Below, piece after piece: positions 49,892 through 60,157 of a stretch of 64,000 nucleotides of DNA (the stretch's first letter is position 1; every line of letters begins with the position of its first letter). Origin of the DNA: Candidatus Melainabacteria bacterium. Its GTDB lineage: Bacteria > Cyanobacteriota > Vampirovibrionia > Gastranaerophilales > Gastranaerophilaceae. The notes beneath the pieces are model-generated. The model was not told the origin of the DNA and did no database searches. It was given only the letters and a program-made list of their open reading frames with translations. Where the stretch lies: positions 124,001 through 188,000 of the forward strand of contig CP091731.1 of assembly GCA_022009935.1 (NCBI GenBank), written 5' to 3'. A program made the position numbers and the translations under genes.

Positions 49892-52585
49892 ATGTCACCT
49901 GACAAAAGAGTATATGATGTAGCTAAAGAGCTTAATATTACAACAAAAGAGTTAATTGAAAAATTAGCTTCCATTAATATAAAAATAAAATCACACTCAA
50001 GCACGCTAACTTCTTTTCAAATAGCAAAGGTTAAGGAGTTGTTTAACGGTGAAAATAAAAGTACTGAAACAAAGACAAGTCGTCCTAAAGCTTTTGTTGT
50101 GAAAAAAGCCAAAAAAGTTGTTGAAGAAAAGTCTGAAGAGAAAAAGGTTGAAGAAGCTAAACCGGAAGAAAAAAAATTAACAACTCAAAGCGAAGAAAAA
50201 AAGTTGAGAAAAAAAAGGAAAAGCCTGATATTCGAGAACTTTTGCTTGTTCGAGAAGGGATTAAAAAACCGGCAAAACAGGCTGTGAAGAAAACAACTTC
50301 AACTGATGATAAAAAAGAAGAAAATCAAAAGAAAACATCTAAAAACAGTCAAAACAAAAAGATGAAAACAGCACTGAAAAAACTCCAATTGAAAAAAAAT
50401 AATGAGGTGACAAAACAAGAAAAAAATAAAATCGCGATAACTCAAAAAAACGAAAACAGAAGAAACAGCTTCTGAAAAAATTATATTAAACCTCGCAACA
50501 TAAAAGCAGAGTTTGAAGAAAAAATAAAAGTAAAAAAGACAAAAACCAACTGAAACAAACAGTGCGAAAAAAGAAGCAGAAGATAAGAAAGAAAGCAACG
50601 TCAAGAAGCCGATTGCGCGTCATATAATATCACAGGATATTTACGACTCAAAAAGTGCTCATAAAAAGCCGACTTCAAAACAAAATTTAAAAGATAAGAA
50701 AAAATCAAAAGAAGAAATGCAAGAAATGATTAGCTTGGAAAAAGCTATGGCTCAAAAGCATAAGAAAAAAGTTCATGAAGAAAATGAAAATGAGGTTGAA
50801 GTAAAACAAGTTGTTATAGACTCAAGCATTTCAGTTGGAGATTTAGCAAAAAAAATACAAAAAACACCTGCTGAAATTGTTAGATATTTAATGATGAATG
50901 GTGTTTTAGCAACAGTCAACCAAATTATTGATGCAAAAATGGCGAAAAAAGTTGCTGAAAGCTTTGACATTGAAGTGCTTGATGAAGATTTAGATGCTTA
51001 TATACAAGAAGAATTAAAAAAAGAAGAAAAATCAATAAGTTAAAAAACATTGATGAAAAATTGTTAAAACGTCGGGCACCTGTTGTTAGTATAATGGGGC
51101 ATGTTGACCATGGCAAGACTACATTACTTGATTCAATTCGCGCCTCAAAACACAAAATAGTTTCAGATGAAGTTGGTGGAATTACCCAATCAATCGGTGC
51201 ATATACAGTCTTTTTGGATGACAAAAAAATCGTGTTTGTGGATACTCCGGGTCATGAAGCGTTCACAGAAATGAGAGCACGTGGTGCAAAGGCTACAGAC
51301 ATTGCCATTTTGGTTGTTGCTGCGGATGATGGAATTATGCCTCAAACAATTGAAGCTATAAACCATGCAAAAGCCGCTGAAGTACCTATCATTGTTGCAA
51401 TAAATAAAATGGATAAGCCTGATGCAAATCCTGATAAGATTATGCAGCAGTTGACAGAACATGGCTTGGTGCCTGAGCAATGGGGTGGCGACACAATCTG
51501 TGTCAAGTTAAGTGCTTTGACAGGCATGGGGCTTGATGATTTGTTGGAATATATCCTTCTTACAGCTGAAATTTTAGATTTAAAAGCAAATCCTGATGAC
51601 CTTGCAACAGGTGTTGTAATCGAAGCGAATTTAGACAAAGGTAAGTGGCCTTTGGCAACTCTGCTTGTTCAAAACGGTACATTAAAAGTTGGTGATTGTG
51701 TTGTTGTGGGCAATGTTGGTGGTAAAGTTCGTGCTTTGCTTCTAGATTCGGGAGAAAAAGTTAAAAAAGTGGGACCTTCAACTCCGGTTGAAATTTTAGG
51801 GGCTCAATGAAGTGCCTCAAGCAGGTGACATGTTTGAAGTTGTTAAATCTGATAAGGAAATGAAAAACATTATTGAGCAACGTAAACAAAACGAGCGCAA
51901 CATTCGACTTGAGTCCATGACTCCAAATTTTGTTAAAAATGAAATCATCGGTCAAGATGAAGAAATTCAAACTTTAAACCTTATTATCAAAGCAAACACT
52001 CATGGAAGTGCAGAAGCCGTGTCACAAGCTATAAGTCAAGTCGAATCAAAAGAAATTATAACAAAACTTATCCATGTCGGTGTTGGTGATATCTCAGAAG
52101 CAGATGTTATGCTTGCCTCGGCATCAAATGCGATAATCCTTGGATTTACTGTCAAAGAAGATGCAAATGCTCAAGCTATGGCTGAGAAAACCGGTGTTCA
52201 AATTAAAACATACAACATCATTTATCAGGTTTTGGAAGATGTTGAAAAAACAATGCTTGAATTGCTTAAACCTGAAATTAAAGAAGTCGAACTTGGAAAA
52301 GCTGAAATTCGTCAAATATTTACAATTGGTAAAACAAATAAAATTGCCGGATGTTACGTTTTAGAAGGCAAAATAGTCCGCGGTTGCAATGCTTCTTTAA
52401 TCCGCAATGGCAAAGAGGTGTTTAACGGACAAATTGACATGCTCAAACGCTTTAAAGACGATGTGAAAGAAGTAGCTAGCGGTTTTGAATGCGGTGTTTC
52501 TTTTGCCAAATTTAATGACATTCAAGAAGGTGACATAATTCAGGTTACTAAATTTGAAGAAGTTGAGAGAAAAGTCTTAGTTTAA
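49892..52585 (+). CDS. infB: Translation initiation factor IF-2
   Basis: GTPase that places fMet-tRNA on the 30S subunit. About 895 residues. An N-terminal IF2_N domain (KRVYDVAKELNITTKELIEK) is followed by a very Lys/Glu-rich low-complexity linker (about 50070-50760), in which most frame breaks lie. A second IF2_N-like unit is SISVGDLAKKIQKTPAEIVR. The G domain has G1 IMGHVDHGKTTLLDSIR, G2 VGGITQSIGAY, G3 VDTPGHEAFTEMRARGA, G4 INKMDKPDANP and G5 VKLSALTGMG. C-terminal domains follow (TLNLIIKANTHGSAEAVSQA, ECGVSFAKFNDIQEGDIIQV). Other breaks near 51040 and 51808. Confidence 0.95.
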
Positions 52586-52606
52586 AATTTATTTGAGGTT
52601 TTTATT

Positions 52607-52959
52607 ATGACTCTACGTAATGAAAAAGTGAGAAAAGCAATGATGCGCGAAATTTCTCAAATATTGTTAACTGAAATTCAAGATACAAGAATTTCGACTT
52701 TAGTTTCTATAACTGATGTTGTTATGGCGCATGACAACTCGTTTGCTAAAATTTACTTTTCAATTTTAGAAGAAAACGAAGATGAAAAGAAAAAATCTTT
52801 GAAGCTTTAAATTCTCACAAATCTCAAATTCGATATCACATTGGAAAACGCATTCGCTTAAGAGTCACTCCTGATTTAAGGTTTTATTTGGATGAGTCTT
52901 TTGAACGTGGCATGAAAGTTCTTGAACTTATTGACAAAATTTCAAAGGATGAAGTGTAA
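52607..52959 (+). CDS. rbfA: Ribosome-binding factor A
   Basis: 30S maturation factor, about 117 residues: RNEKVRKAMMREISQILLTE, IQDTRISTLVSITDVVMAHD, NSFAKIYFSILEENED, then after a break near 52800 IRYHIGKRIRLRVTPDLRFY, LDESFERGMKVLELIDKI. KH-like fold motifs are all present. Ribosome site GAGG before the ATG. Twenty-one bases downstream of infB and three before truB. Confidence 0.93.
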
Positions 52960-52962
52960 TTT

Positions 52963-53830
52963 ATGTTTGGTTTTTTTAAATATAAACAAACCAAGTGGAA
53001 TTACATCCTCAAAAGTTGTTTATATTTTAAGAAAAGTTTTAAATATAAAACAAATAGGTCATTGTGGCACTTTGGATCCCTCTTGCATCAGGTGTTTTGC
53101 CAATTGCAATCGGCAAAGCCACAAGATTGATTGAATATTTACCAAATGACAAACAGTATGTTGCAACATTTGAATTGGGTAAAAATCTGATACTTATGAC
53201 ATTGAAGGAGATGTCGTAGAAGTCGAAAATTTTGATTTTTCAAAAATTGATGAAGAAAAAATTACTTCTGTTTTAAATCGCTTTGTTGGAGAAATTTTGC
53301 AAGAAGTGCCCGCTTTTTCAGCTGTGAAGGTTAAAGGTCAAAAACTCTATAATCTTGCAAGAAAAGGGGTTGCGATTGAAAAATTACCTCAAAAAACAAT
53401 TTATATTGATGATATAAAACTTCTTAACTATAATAAAACACAAAAAACGGGACAATTCATTGTCACTTGCAAAAAAGGTGTTTACGTTCGTTCTATTATA
53501 AATGATTTGGGAAATTATTTAGGTTGCGGCGCCATTATGACTAATTTAAAACGAACAATTTCAAATGGGTTTAATATTGAAAATTCAATTTGTGATTTTG
53601 AAAATTTTGAAACATTAAAAAACAGTATAATTAACCTGCTTGACATATTGCCTTACGAGGCTTTAAACTTGAACGAATGCGAAGCTAGAAAAATAAAATT
53701 TGGACAAACTATTGAAAAATATGGTTTAAAGTGTAATAATAAAATATTAATGCTAAACTACAATGAAAAATTGCAAGCAATGTGTAAGCTTGTTGATGGT
53801 AAAATAGAACTTGAGAAGGTGTTTATATGA
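52963..53830 (+). CDS. truB: tRNA pseudouridine(55) synthase
   Basis: Makes pseudouridine 55 in tRNA. About 290 residues. MFGFLNINKPSGITSSKVVY, QIGHCGTLDPLASGVLPIAI (catalytic Asp in GTLDP), GKATRLIEYLPNDKQYVATF, QEVPAFSAVKVKGQKLYNLA, RKGVAIEKLPQKTIYIDDIK, CKKGVYVRSIINDLGNYLGC (VRSI/D motif). Four frame breaks in the first 240 bases. ATGA overlap with the next gene. Confidence 0.94.
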
Positions 53831-54686
53831 AAAAAATATTTAAATTTTTATTTACTTTATTAGTGTTTGTATTATTTCAAAAACACAACATTTGCAATTG
53901 AAGATATTCAAAGTTATTGTCCTGCAGAACCTTATCCTGTGGGGGGAAAAGTTGCTTCTTCAATCAGTAAAATAACCGGAACCAACTGGCTTTTTACCAA
54001 TATTGCTGAAAGCCGTGTTAAATATGCTTTGAAAAAAGAAACAAATTCCAATTTTGATGTAAAAATGAAAGCTTTTGGCGGAAAAAAATTTGATTGAGGG
54101 AAAATTTAAAAGCTTAAATATTACATCAGATAATGTAAAGTATGAAGGATTTTACGTTTCTGATGTAAAAGCTTATACTGTTTGTGATTACAATCAGGTT
54201 AAGTTCAATTCATACGATTTTACATTTCCTGAAAATTTAGTATTAAAATATGAAGGTAAAATTACTCAAAATGATTTAAATAAAAGTATATTACGACCTG
54301 AATATCGTGAAAAAATAAACAAATTTAACAAATCTTTTTCAAATATTTTGTCAATGAAAGTTTATGAACCTCAATTCACTATTTCAGGCAACCGCATATA
54401 TATGGATTTTAAAGTTCTGTTGCCGTTTATAGGAACAAAAACTATAAGCTCTGATTTTTCTATAAAAGCTGACAATGGTCAGATTGTAGTTGCAGATTTC
54501 AACATTAGCAATGCTTTGAGTTTTTCATCTGACAACATTTTATCAATTCTTAATATTTTTAACCCTTTGAATTTTAATGTATCTTTGAATGAAAACAATA
54601 AAGCTTTAAACGTTGTTCAAAATGTTAATGTAGTAAATAATGAAATTGTTTTTGACGGTATATTTATAGTTCCTAAAAATGTATAA
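53827..54686 (+). CDS. DUF2993 / LmeA-family exported lipid-binding-like protein
   Basis: About 285 residues. The start overlaps the truB stop. Signal peptide MKKIFKFLFTLLVFVLFSKT, broken at 53880. The body matches the DUF2993 pattern: ITGTNWLFTNIAESRVKYAL, KNLIEGKFKSLNITSDNVKY, EGFYVSDVKAYTVCDYNQVK, ENLVLKYEGKITQNDLNKSI, and repeating beta-strand segments (FTISGNRIYMDFKVLLPFIG, SSDFSIKADNGQIVVADFNI). The family is common in Cyanobacteria and Actinobacteria (LmeA, lipomannan elongation) and is thought to bind lipid in the periplasm. Function here is unknown. Confidence 0.75.
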
Positions 54687-54711
54687 TTTTTATCGAGGAG
54701 AAATTTAGGTT

Positions 54712-55313
54712 ATGAATTTATTTTCTAAAATATTTGTAATATTTCTTATTGTTTTAGGCTTTTTTATTTTAAAAATAATTTGGTTGATAATTTTTAAACT
54801 CAAAAATTGATAATGTAAAAAAAGGAACAAATAAGAAAATACCTAATGAAATAGTTCCAAATCAAAATAATAATGATAATAAAATTGAAAAAAAAGTTTA
54901 TACTTATTTTTTGAAAGAAACGCAAAGTGGTAAGGTAAGTTTTTTAGCTGTAGAAACTAAAGTGAATAATCAGGATGATAACTTAAAAGCAGCCATTGAA
55001 GCTCTTTTTAAAAGTAGCCAAGTGAAGAAATAAAAAAAATGGATTTTACACTGAAATACCAAGTGGCACAAAGTTACTTAGCATAAAAGAAACTGATAAA
55101 TATATAATTATAAATTTAAATGACGAGTTTCAATATGGTGGTGGAACCGATAGCATTTATAATCGTTTAAAACAACTGATAAAGACTGTTTCTCAAGCTA
55201 AAGTTAATAAAGATATATACCTATATTTAAATGGAAAACAAGCTGATGTGATTGGTGGAGAAGGTATAATAATAAAACAACCGTTAACACAAGAGTCACT
55301 GTATGGTGAATAG
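54712..55313 (+). CDS. GerMN-domain membrane-anchored protein
   Basis: About 200 residues. RBS GAGGAG. A single N-terminal membrane anchor (IFVIFLIVLGFFIL), a short Lys/Asn linker, then the GerMN domain: KVYTYFLKETQSGKVSFLAV, NLKAAIEALFK, TEIPSGTKLLSIKETDKYII, INLNDEFQYGGGTDSIYNRL, KQLIKTVSQAKVNKDIYLYL, NGKQADVIGGEG. GerMN is named for GerM of Bacillus spores but is widespread in cyanobacteria, where its role is unknown. Breaks at 54780, 54815 and 55035. Confidence 0.82.
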
Positions 55314-55323
55314 GATATAAAAA

Positions 55324-55606
55324 ATGGCAGTCGTTAAAGATATTGATTACTATTTAAATCTTGATTGGACTTTAATTGAAGGGACAGATTTGGATTTTGT
55401 TGGAGAAGTCTATCATTATATTGAAATAAAAGAACTACCAAGCTTTTGTTTTTGTGCAAAAACAAAAGAAATAGCGCACAAAAACTATAAAAAAACAGTT
55501 AAAACTTATGCTAACCATTATGCTTGAAGATGGAGATGAAATTGTTGAACCCACAGATGATGATGAAGATGATGGAATTGATTGGGAAAGCATTTGCCCA
55601 GGTTAG
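55324..55606 (+). CDS. HicB-like protein with acidic tail
   Basis: About 94 residues: VVKDIDYYLNLDWTLIEGTD, LDFVGEVYHYIEIKELPSFC, CAKTKEIAHKNYKKQLKLML (after a break near 55500), LEDGDEIVEP, then an acidic end DDDEDDGIDWESIC. The YYxxLxWT...Y.I.ELP.F...AxTKEEA pattern is that of the HicB antitoxin partial-RNase-H fold. There is no HicA toxin next to it and no DNA-binding tail; the usual C-terminal ribbon-helix-helix is replaced by acidic residues. An orphan HicB-fold protein is therefore likelier than a working antitoxin. Confidence 0.7.
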
Positions 55607-55621
55607 GTAGAAAGTATAAAA

Positions 55622-56327
55622 ATGAATAAAATTTTAGTTATAGATGATGATAAATCAATAAATGAATTAATAAAAGTGAACCTTGAATTATCCGGTTTTG
55701 AAGTTGTTCAAGCGTTTGATGGAACGATTGGTTTTGCGCTTTGCAAACAAGAAACTCCGGATTTGATTATCCTTGATGTTATGATGCCAAATGTCGATGG
55801 ATATACCGTTGCAAAACGCATAAGAGAAAATCCAATTTTAAAAAATACTCCAATATTGATGCTTACTGCTTTAGGCTTTTTGGAAAACAAAGTTCAAGGT
55901 TTTAATATTGGGGTTGATGATTATTTAGTCAAGCCTTTTGAAATGGAAGAGTTGCTTGTTCGAGTTAAAGCTCTTTTAAAAAAGAACTCATTCCATTCCG
56001 ACATCTATTGTCATAAAAGACATTTCAACCATTGGTGATATTACTTTGTTAAACGAATCTTATGAAGTTAAAATACTTGATAAGAAAACAAAGTTAACTC
56101 CAATTGAGTTTGACATTTTAAATATACTTGTTCAAAACCACGGCTGTATGGTGTCATCTTCAAAGCTTCTAAAGGAGATATGGGGATATCAAGAAGATGA
56201 TGATGTTGAAACTATACGTGTTCATATTCGTCATTTACGTTCCAAGATGGATAAAATTTCAAACGGTAAAAAATATATACAAACAGTATATGGTGGCGGT
56301 TATAAACTTATGCCCGAGGGTGTTTAA
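55622..56327 (+). CDS. OmpR/PhoB-type response regulator (RpaB-like)
   Basis: About 233 residues. Receiver domain: KILVIDDDKSINELIKVNLE (acidic pocket DDD), LIILDVMMPNVDGYTVAKRI (phosphoacceptor Asp), PILMLTALGFLENKVQGFNI (Thr/Ala switch), GVDDYLVKPFEMEELLVRVK (Lys). Winged-helix domain: LTPIEFDILNILVQNHGCMV, SSSKLLKEIWGYQEDDDVET, IRVHIRHLRSKMDKISNGKK, YIQTVYGGGYKL. One break near 55985. No kinase is adjacent. Cyanobacterial RpaB and RpaA are of this family; which one it is cannot be decided by eye. Stop overlaps the convergent thiS stop by two bases. Confidence 0.9.
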
Positions 56328-56529
56328 CCTCCACCGCAAAACATAACTATTTCTATCTCATCATTGTTATTTATAGATTCTGTTTGATAATTTTCTTTGT
56401 ATATAATCTTGCCATTTTTTCGATGGCAAATAACTTGGGAATTTTGTCATTCATAGATTTTATAAGTTTTTCAAGTGTGTTTACACTTTCTTCGATATTT
56501 TCTTCTTTGCCGTTTATTTTAATAATCAT
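56324..56529 (-). CDS. thiS: Sulfur carrier protein ThiS
   Basis: Small ubiquitin-like protein of about 68 residues. MIIKINGKEENIEESVNTLE matches the MxIxxNGxxxx start; after a break near 56425 it reads NGKIIYKENYQTESINNNDE and ends IEIVMFCGGG. The free Gly-Gly C-terminus is the site of thiocarboxylation for thiazole synthesis. I chose the ATG at 56529; a longer start at 56568 overlaps the surE end. No thiG, thiF or thiE nearby. MoaD is the alternative, but the VEIVxxxGGG end suits ThiS. Confidence 0.8.
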
Positions 56530-56555
56530 TGTTTTATTATTCCTATTAAAACCAA

Positions 56556-57344
56556 TTACAGTTTCCATTTTCGCAAAAAGCTTTTTTCCAAATCAGGCAT
56601 AATTTCATCAAAAGTCATTTCAAAGGTTAAAGGAGTGATTGAGATTTTGTTTTGCCTTTAAAGCATTTATATCAGTGCCATCATCTCCATCGTATTTTAT
56701 AAGTTCTCCTGCCATCCAGTAATATGTTTTTCCGCGAGGGTCTTTTTCTCTTTTCGTATGTGTTTGTGAACATTCTTGTGCCAAGTTTTGTAATTGCAAC
56801 TCCGGCAATGTCATCTTTTGAAAGTGCAGGTGTATTAATGTTCAAAACTGTTTTTTGAGGGAAATTAATTTCTTTTTTATTTTAGGCAAAAATTTTGCTA
56901 TAAATTCAGCTGTTGTTTTGAAATGTTCCAAATGGCAAACCAAGCATGACAAAGAAACAGCAATTGACGGATAGCCAAGCATTGCGCCTTCCATTGCGCA
57001 TGAAACTGTTCCTGAATATAAAATATCTGCTCCTAAATTAGATTCCATGGTTAATTCCGGAAATAACAATATCCGGTCTTTCATTTTCATCCAAAATTGC
57101 GCTTAAGCCTATCTTTACACAATCTCCGGGTGTCCCTGTTGTGACCCATATTGCGCTTTGAGCCATATTGTGCTTCTATTTCATCAACTCTTAATGGTGT
57201 ATGAAGTGTCAAAGAATGCCCTGCTGCACTTCGTTCTCTATCCGGGGCTATTATATATACATCATTGTTTTGTGACAATGCTTCACTTAAACACTTTATC
57301 CCTGTTGCATTTATACCGTCATCATTTGAAATTAAAATCTTCAT
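56556..57344 (-). CDS. surE: 5'/3'-nucleotidase SurE
   Basis: Metal-dependent phosphatase for nucleoside monophosphates. About 260 residues: MKILISNDDGINATGIKCLS (metal-binding DD), VYIIAPDRERSAAGHSLTLH, TPGDCVKIGLSAIL, PDIVISGINHGSNLGADILY, SGTVSCAMEGAMLGYPSIAV, TVLNINTPALSKDDIAGVAI, TKLGTRMFTNTYEKRKDPRG, YYWMAGELIKYDGDDGTDIN and ITPLTFEMTFDEIMPDLEKS. All SurE landmarks are present. Breaks near 57160, 57075, 56865, 56790 and 56650. Upstream of thiS on the same strand. Confidence 0.93.
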
Positions 57345-57496
57345 CTTACTAATCCTCTATTCTAATATATATTATATCCTATAATTATATAATCGGCTAT
57401 TGTAACAAAAACTTTAAATTTGACTATGAAAATAGCAAAAAATATTTTTATATGTTTTATATAATTAGATTAAATGATAATTCAAGAAAGTAAGTA

Positions 57497-59580
57497 ATGA
57501 AAATAGAAAAATTTAATAATCAACTTAGTTTTGGACGTGCCTTGACAACAAAAGAACGAAAAGAATTTGAAGAAGTTCAAAATGATGTTAAAAAATTAAT
57601 CGGTAATGATGGAACAAATATATTAATAGTTCAGGATACTTGTTTACCTTGTGAAAATGACGTTGGTGTCAGCAATTTAGGCAACAAAGATGCTTTACAA
57701 TTTTTTGATTTAATGAAAACTTATATGGGCATTAATGCTATTAAAGTATTACCGCAAGGCGAAATAATGCCAATGGAAAAAAAGGGAGGATTATTTTACT
57801 CTAATTATTCTTCTACTGCCTTGTCACTTGGTATTCAAAATATTGATTTAGAAAGATTAACCCATGCCGATTATGGTAGTATTTTATCAAAAGAAGATGT
57901 TGATGAAGTTGTGAAATCTAATAACGCTGCTGATAATAAAGAATTGGCCAATTTGTCAAATGTACTGCCTAAAAATCGTTCAATAGCAAACCAAGCCCAA
58001 ACACCATTCACAAAAGCTTTGGATAAAAGCATATGAAAATTTTATACTCAAAAACCTGAAGCTTTGACTAAAAAATTTGAACAGTATAAACAAGATAATC
58101 AAAAACGTCTTGAATCAAAAAGCTTTATATAATGTTTTAATAAAAGAATATGGAAACAACAATCCATTTTGCTGGACAAACAGAGAAAATGTTGAAGTTG
58201 ACAAAAACTTGTATAACCCAAATTATGATTTACAAAAACGTCAAAAACGTATTGAAGACTTAAAAAGAAAATAATAAAAGAGAAATAGACAAATATTATT
58301 TTGAACAGTTTTTAGCTGATGAACATCTAAATGAAAACAGACAAAAAATTGAATGAAAAAAACTTAAAATTGTTTGGAGATTGTTTGATAGGTTTTTCAA
58401 TTGATGAAGTTTGGTCTCATCCTGAGGCTTTTGAAAAAGGAGGAAATTCAAGTTATCCTTTTGCAAATATCGGTTGGGGATTGCCTGCTTTAAAATATTC
58501 AGAAATTAAAAACCCTTCAAGTGAGGCCAACAAACTGTTGATGGAAAAAGTTGAATTTTTTGCTAAACGTTATGATGGCATTCGGTTTGATGTAGGTTGG
58601 GCTTATGTATCTCCATCTATAAATGATTTAGATAAAAGTGTTGTCAATAAATATACTAATAAACATGATAACGTTTACACAATCGATAATTTAGATGAAA
58701 CTTTATTAAATCGCATTGAGTCTAAAATTAAAGAAATTAAAGGTGATAAATTTGATAAAAATGACGTGATTTATGAAATAGAAGCTTCACCAAGTGATTT
58801 TTCTTTGTTTCCAAATGGAAATATTAGAAGCGAATTTAAAAATCATAAATTTGTTCAAAGCACTGCTTATATGAATTCTAATTATGCAACTGTGAGTGAT
58901 TTAAGAAGACGTCAAGTTAAAGATGACGGATATTTTTACATGACAAATAATCATGATCATATATCTCTACGTCGCTTAAGTGAAGGTGATGAATATATTG
59001 ACGGTATTCATGATGACGAAAATGGTAATTTAAATGAACGGTTAGAAAACCAGAGAATTGCACTAGTTAAAGAATTACATTTGCCTGAAAATACAGATTT
59101 AAAATCTGCTACTAATTTTGCAAGAGCTAAATTTGCTCAAATAAAAATGGCAAAAAATGATAAAGTTTTTTATATGGATATTTATGGACGTAATCAAGAA
59201 TTTGATGCACAAAACTTAAACGATCCTAAAAATTATAGATATAAAATACCTAAAGATTATGAAAAAGCATATCACCAAGCTTTACAAGATGTGCATGGTT
59301 TAAACACAATGGATGCTTATCAAAAAGTTATGGAAGCAAAAGGTTTGGATAAAACACATAAATCACTTTATAAAAAAGTAAAAAAATATGCAAAAATTTT
59401 ATATGAAAAAGGACTGAAACAGAAATTGAAGCAAATAAGGATATAATTTGGGGTAAAAGCAAAAAAACACTTGCCTTAATTACTGCAACTGTGATAACCG
59501 GTGTTGCGCTAATTACGGGGGTGGCATTTATTTATATAATAAAAAGAATAATATTAATCAAAAATAATATATTATGTTAA
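57497..59580 (+). CDS. GH77-like (4-alpha-glucanotransferase-like) protein with C-terminal membrane segment
   Basis: About 690 residues after bridging four breaks (58035, 58075, 58272, 58345, 59415 region). N-terminus MKIEKFNNQLSFGRALTTKE. Glucanotransferase-like features: NPFCWTNRENVEVDKNLYNP; KRYDGIRFDVGWAYVSPSIN with a nucleophile-type Asp (MalQ has RxDH); VIYEIEASPSDFSLFPNG with a Glu where the acid/base is expected; MTNNHDHISLRRLSEGD with the His-Asp pair. The MalQ signature motifs are otherwise much altered. A C-terminal helix (ALITATVITGVALITGVAFI) with following lysines predicts membrane anchoring, which standard MalQ lacks. A paralogue begins at 1-240. Probably active on alpha-glucans, but this is inferred. 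Confidence 0.65.
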
Positions 59581-60121
59581 ATTATCCAAATCAGGATATC
59601 TGCCATCTAAAATACTTGAAGAGTCAGAAGATGTATCATCCACATAAAATAAAGACATATTACCGGGTTTATATGCATTCAATTCACTTTTGACTTTTTT
59701 CTTCTTGGACTTTGTTACTCCAAGCTGTTATTTCTGAATTTGAAACCTTACCATCACCATTTGTATCTATGTCATTAAAGTAAGTTAAAACCGTTGAAAG
59801 CAAAGAACTTGAGCCAAGTCCGTTTTGTGAGCAAAGTTGGACAAGTTCGTTGTAACTTAAACCTTGAGCATTTAAATTGTTTGTCAAATTTGTGATGTCA
59901 TTTGCGTTTATCACACCATCTTTATCTTTATCTATATTTTGAAAATTGGAGGATAGATAACTTAAAAAACTTTTATTTAAATTTAAGTTTTTATAATTGT
60001 CACTGTTGTTTAAATCTTCTAAAGTTACACCATTCGGATAGCTTTGAGAAAGAATACTATATGTGTTTGTTAAACCTGAAACAGCATTAACAAGCAACGA
60101 TTGACCATTTAATTTAGCCAT
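59572..60121 (-). CDS. EF-hand calcium-binding-type protein
   Basis: About 180 residues: MAKLNGQSLLVNAVSGLTNT, YSILSQSYPNGVTLEDLNNS, and two canonical EF loops, NIDKDKDGVINANDITNLTN and NDIDTNGDGKVSNSEITAWS (D-x-D/N-x-D-G spacing, with the twelfth position Asp or Glu). A Ser/Asp-rich tail (YVDDTSSDSSSILDGRYPDL) follows a break near 59698. No signal peptide. The N-terminal NGQSLLVNAVSGLTNTYS has no obvious homologue. It overlaps the end of the GH77-like gene convergently by nine bases. Calcium binding is a family expectation. Confidence 0.78.
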
Positions 60122-60157
60122 TTTATTACACCTTTCATAATTTTTATTTTCCTAAGT

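Noticed and set aside
55324..56327. HicB-like gene plus regulator as a toxin-antitoxin module
   Set aside because: No toxin-like ORF is adjacent and the downstream protein is a standard response regulator.
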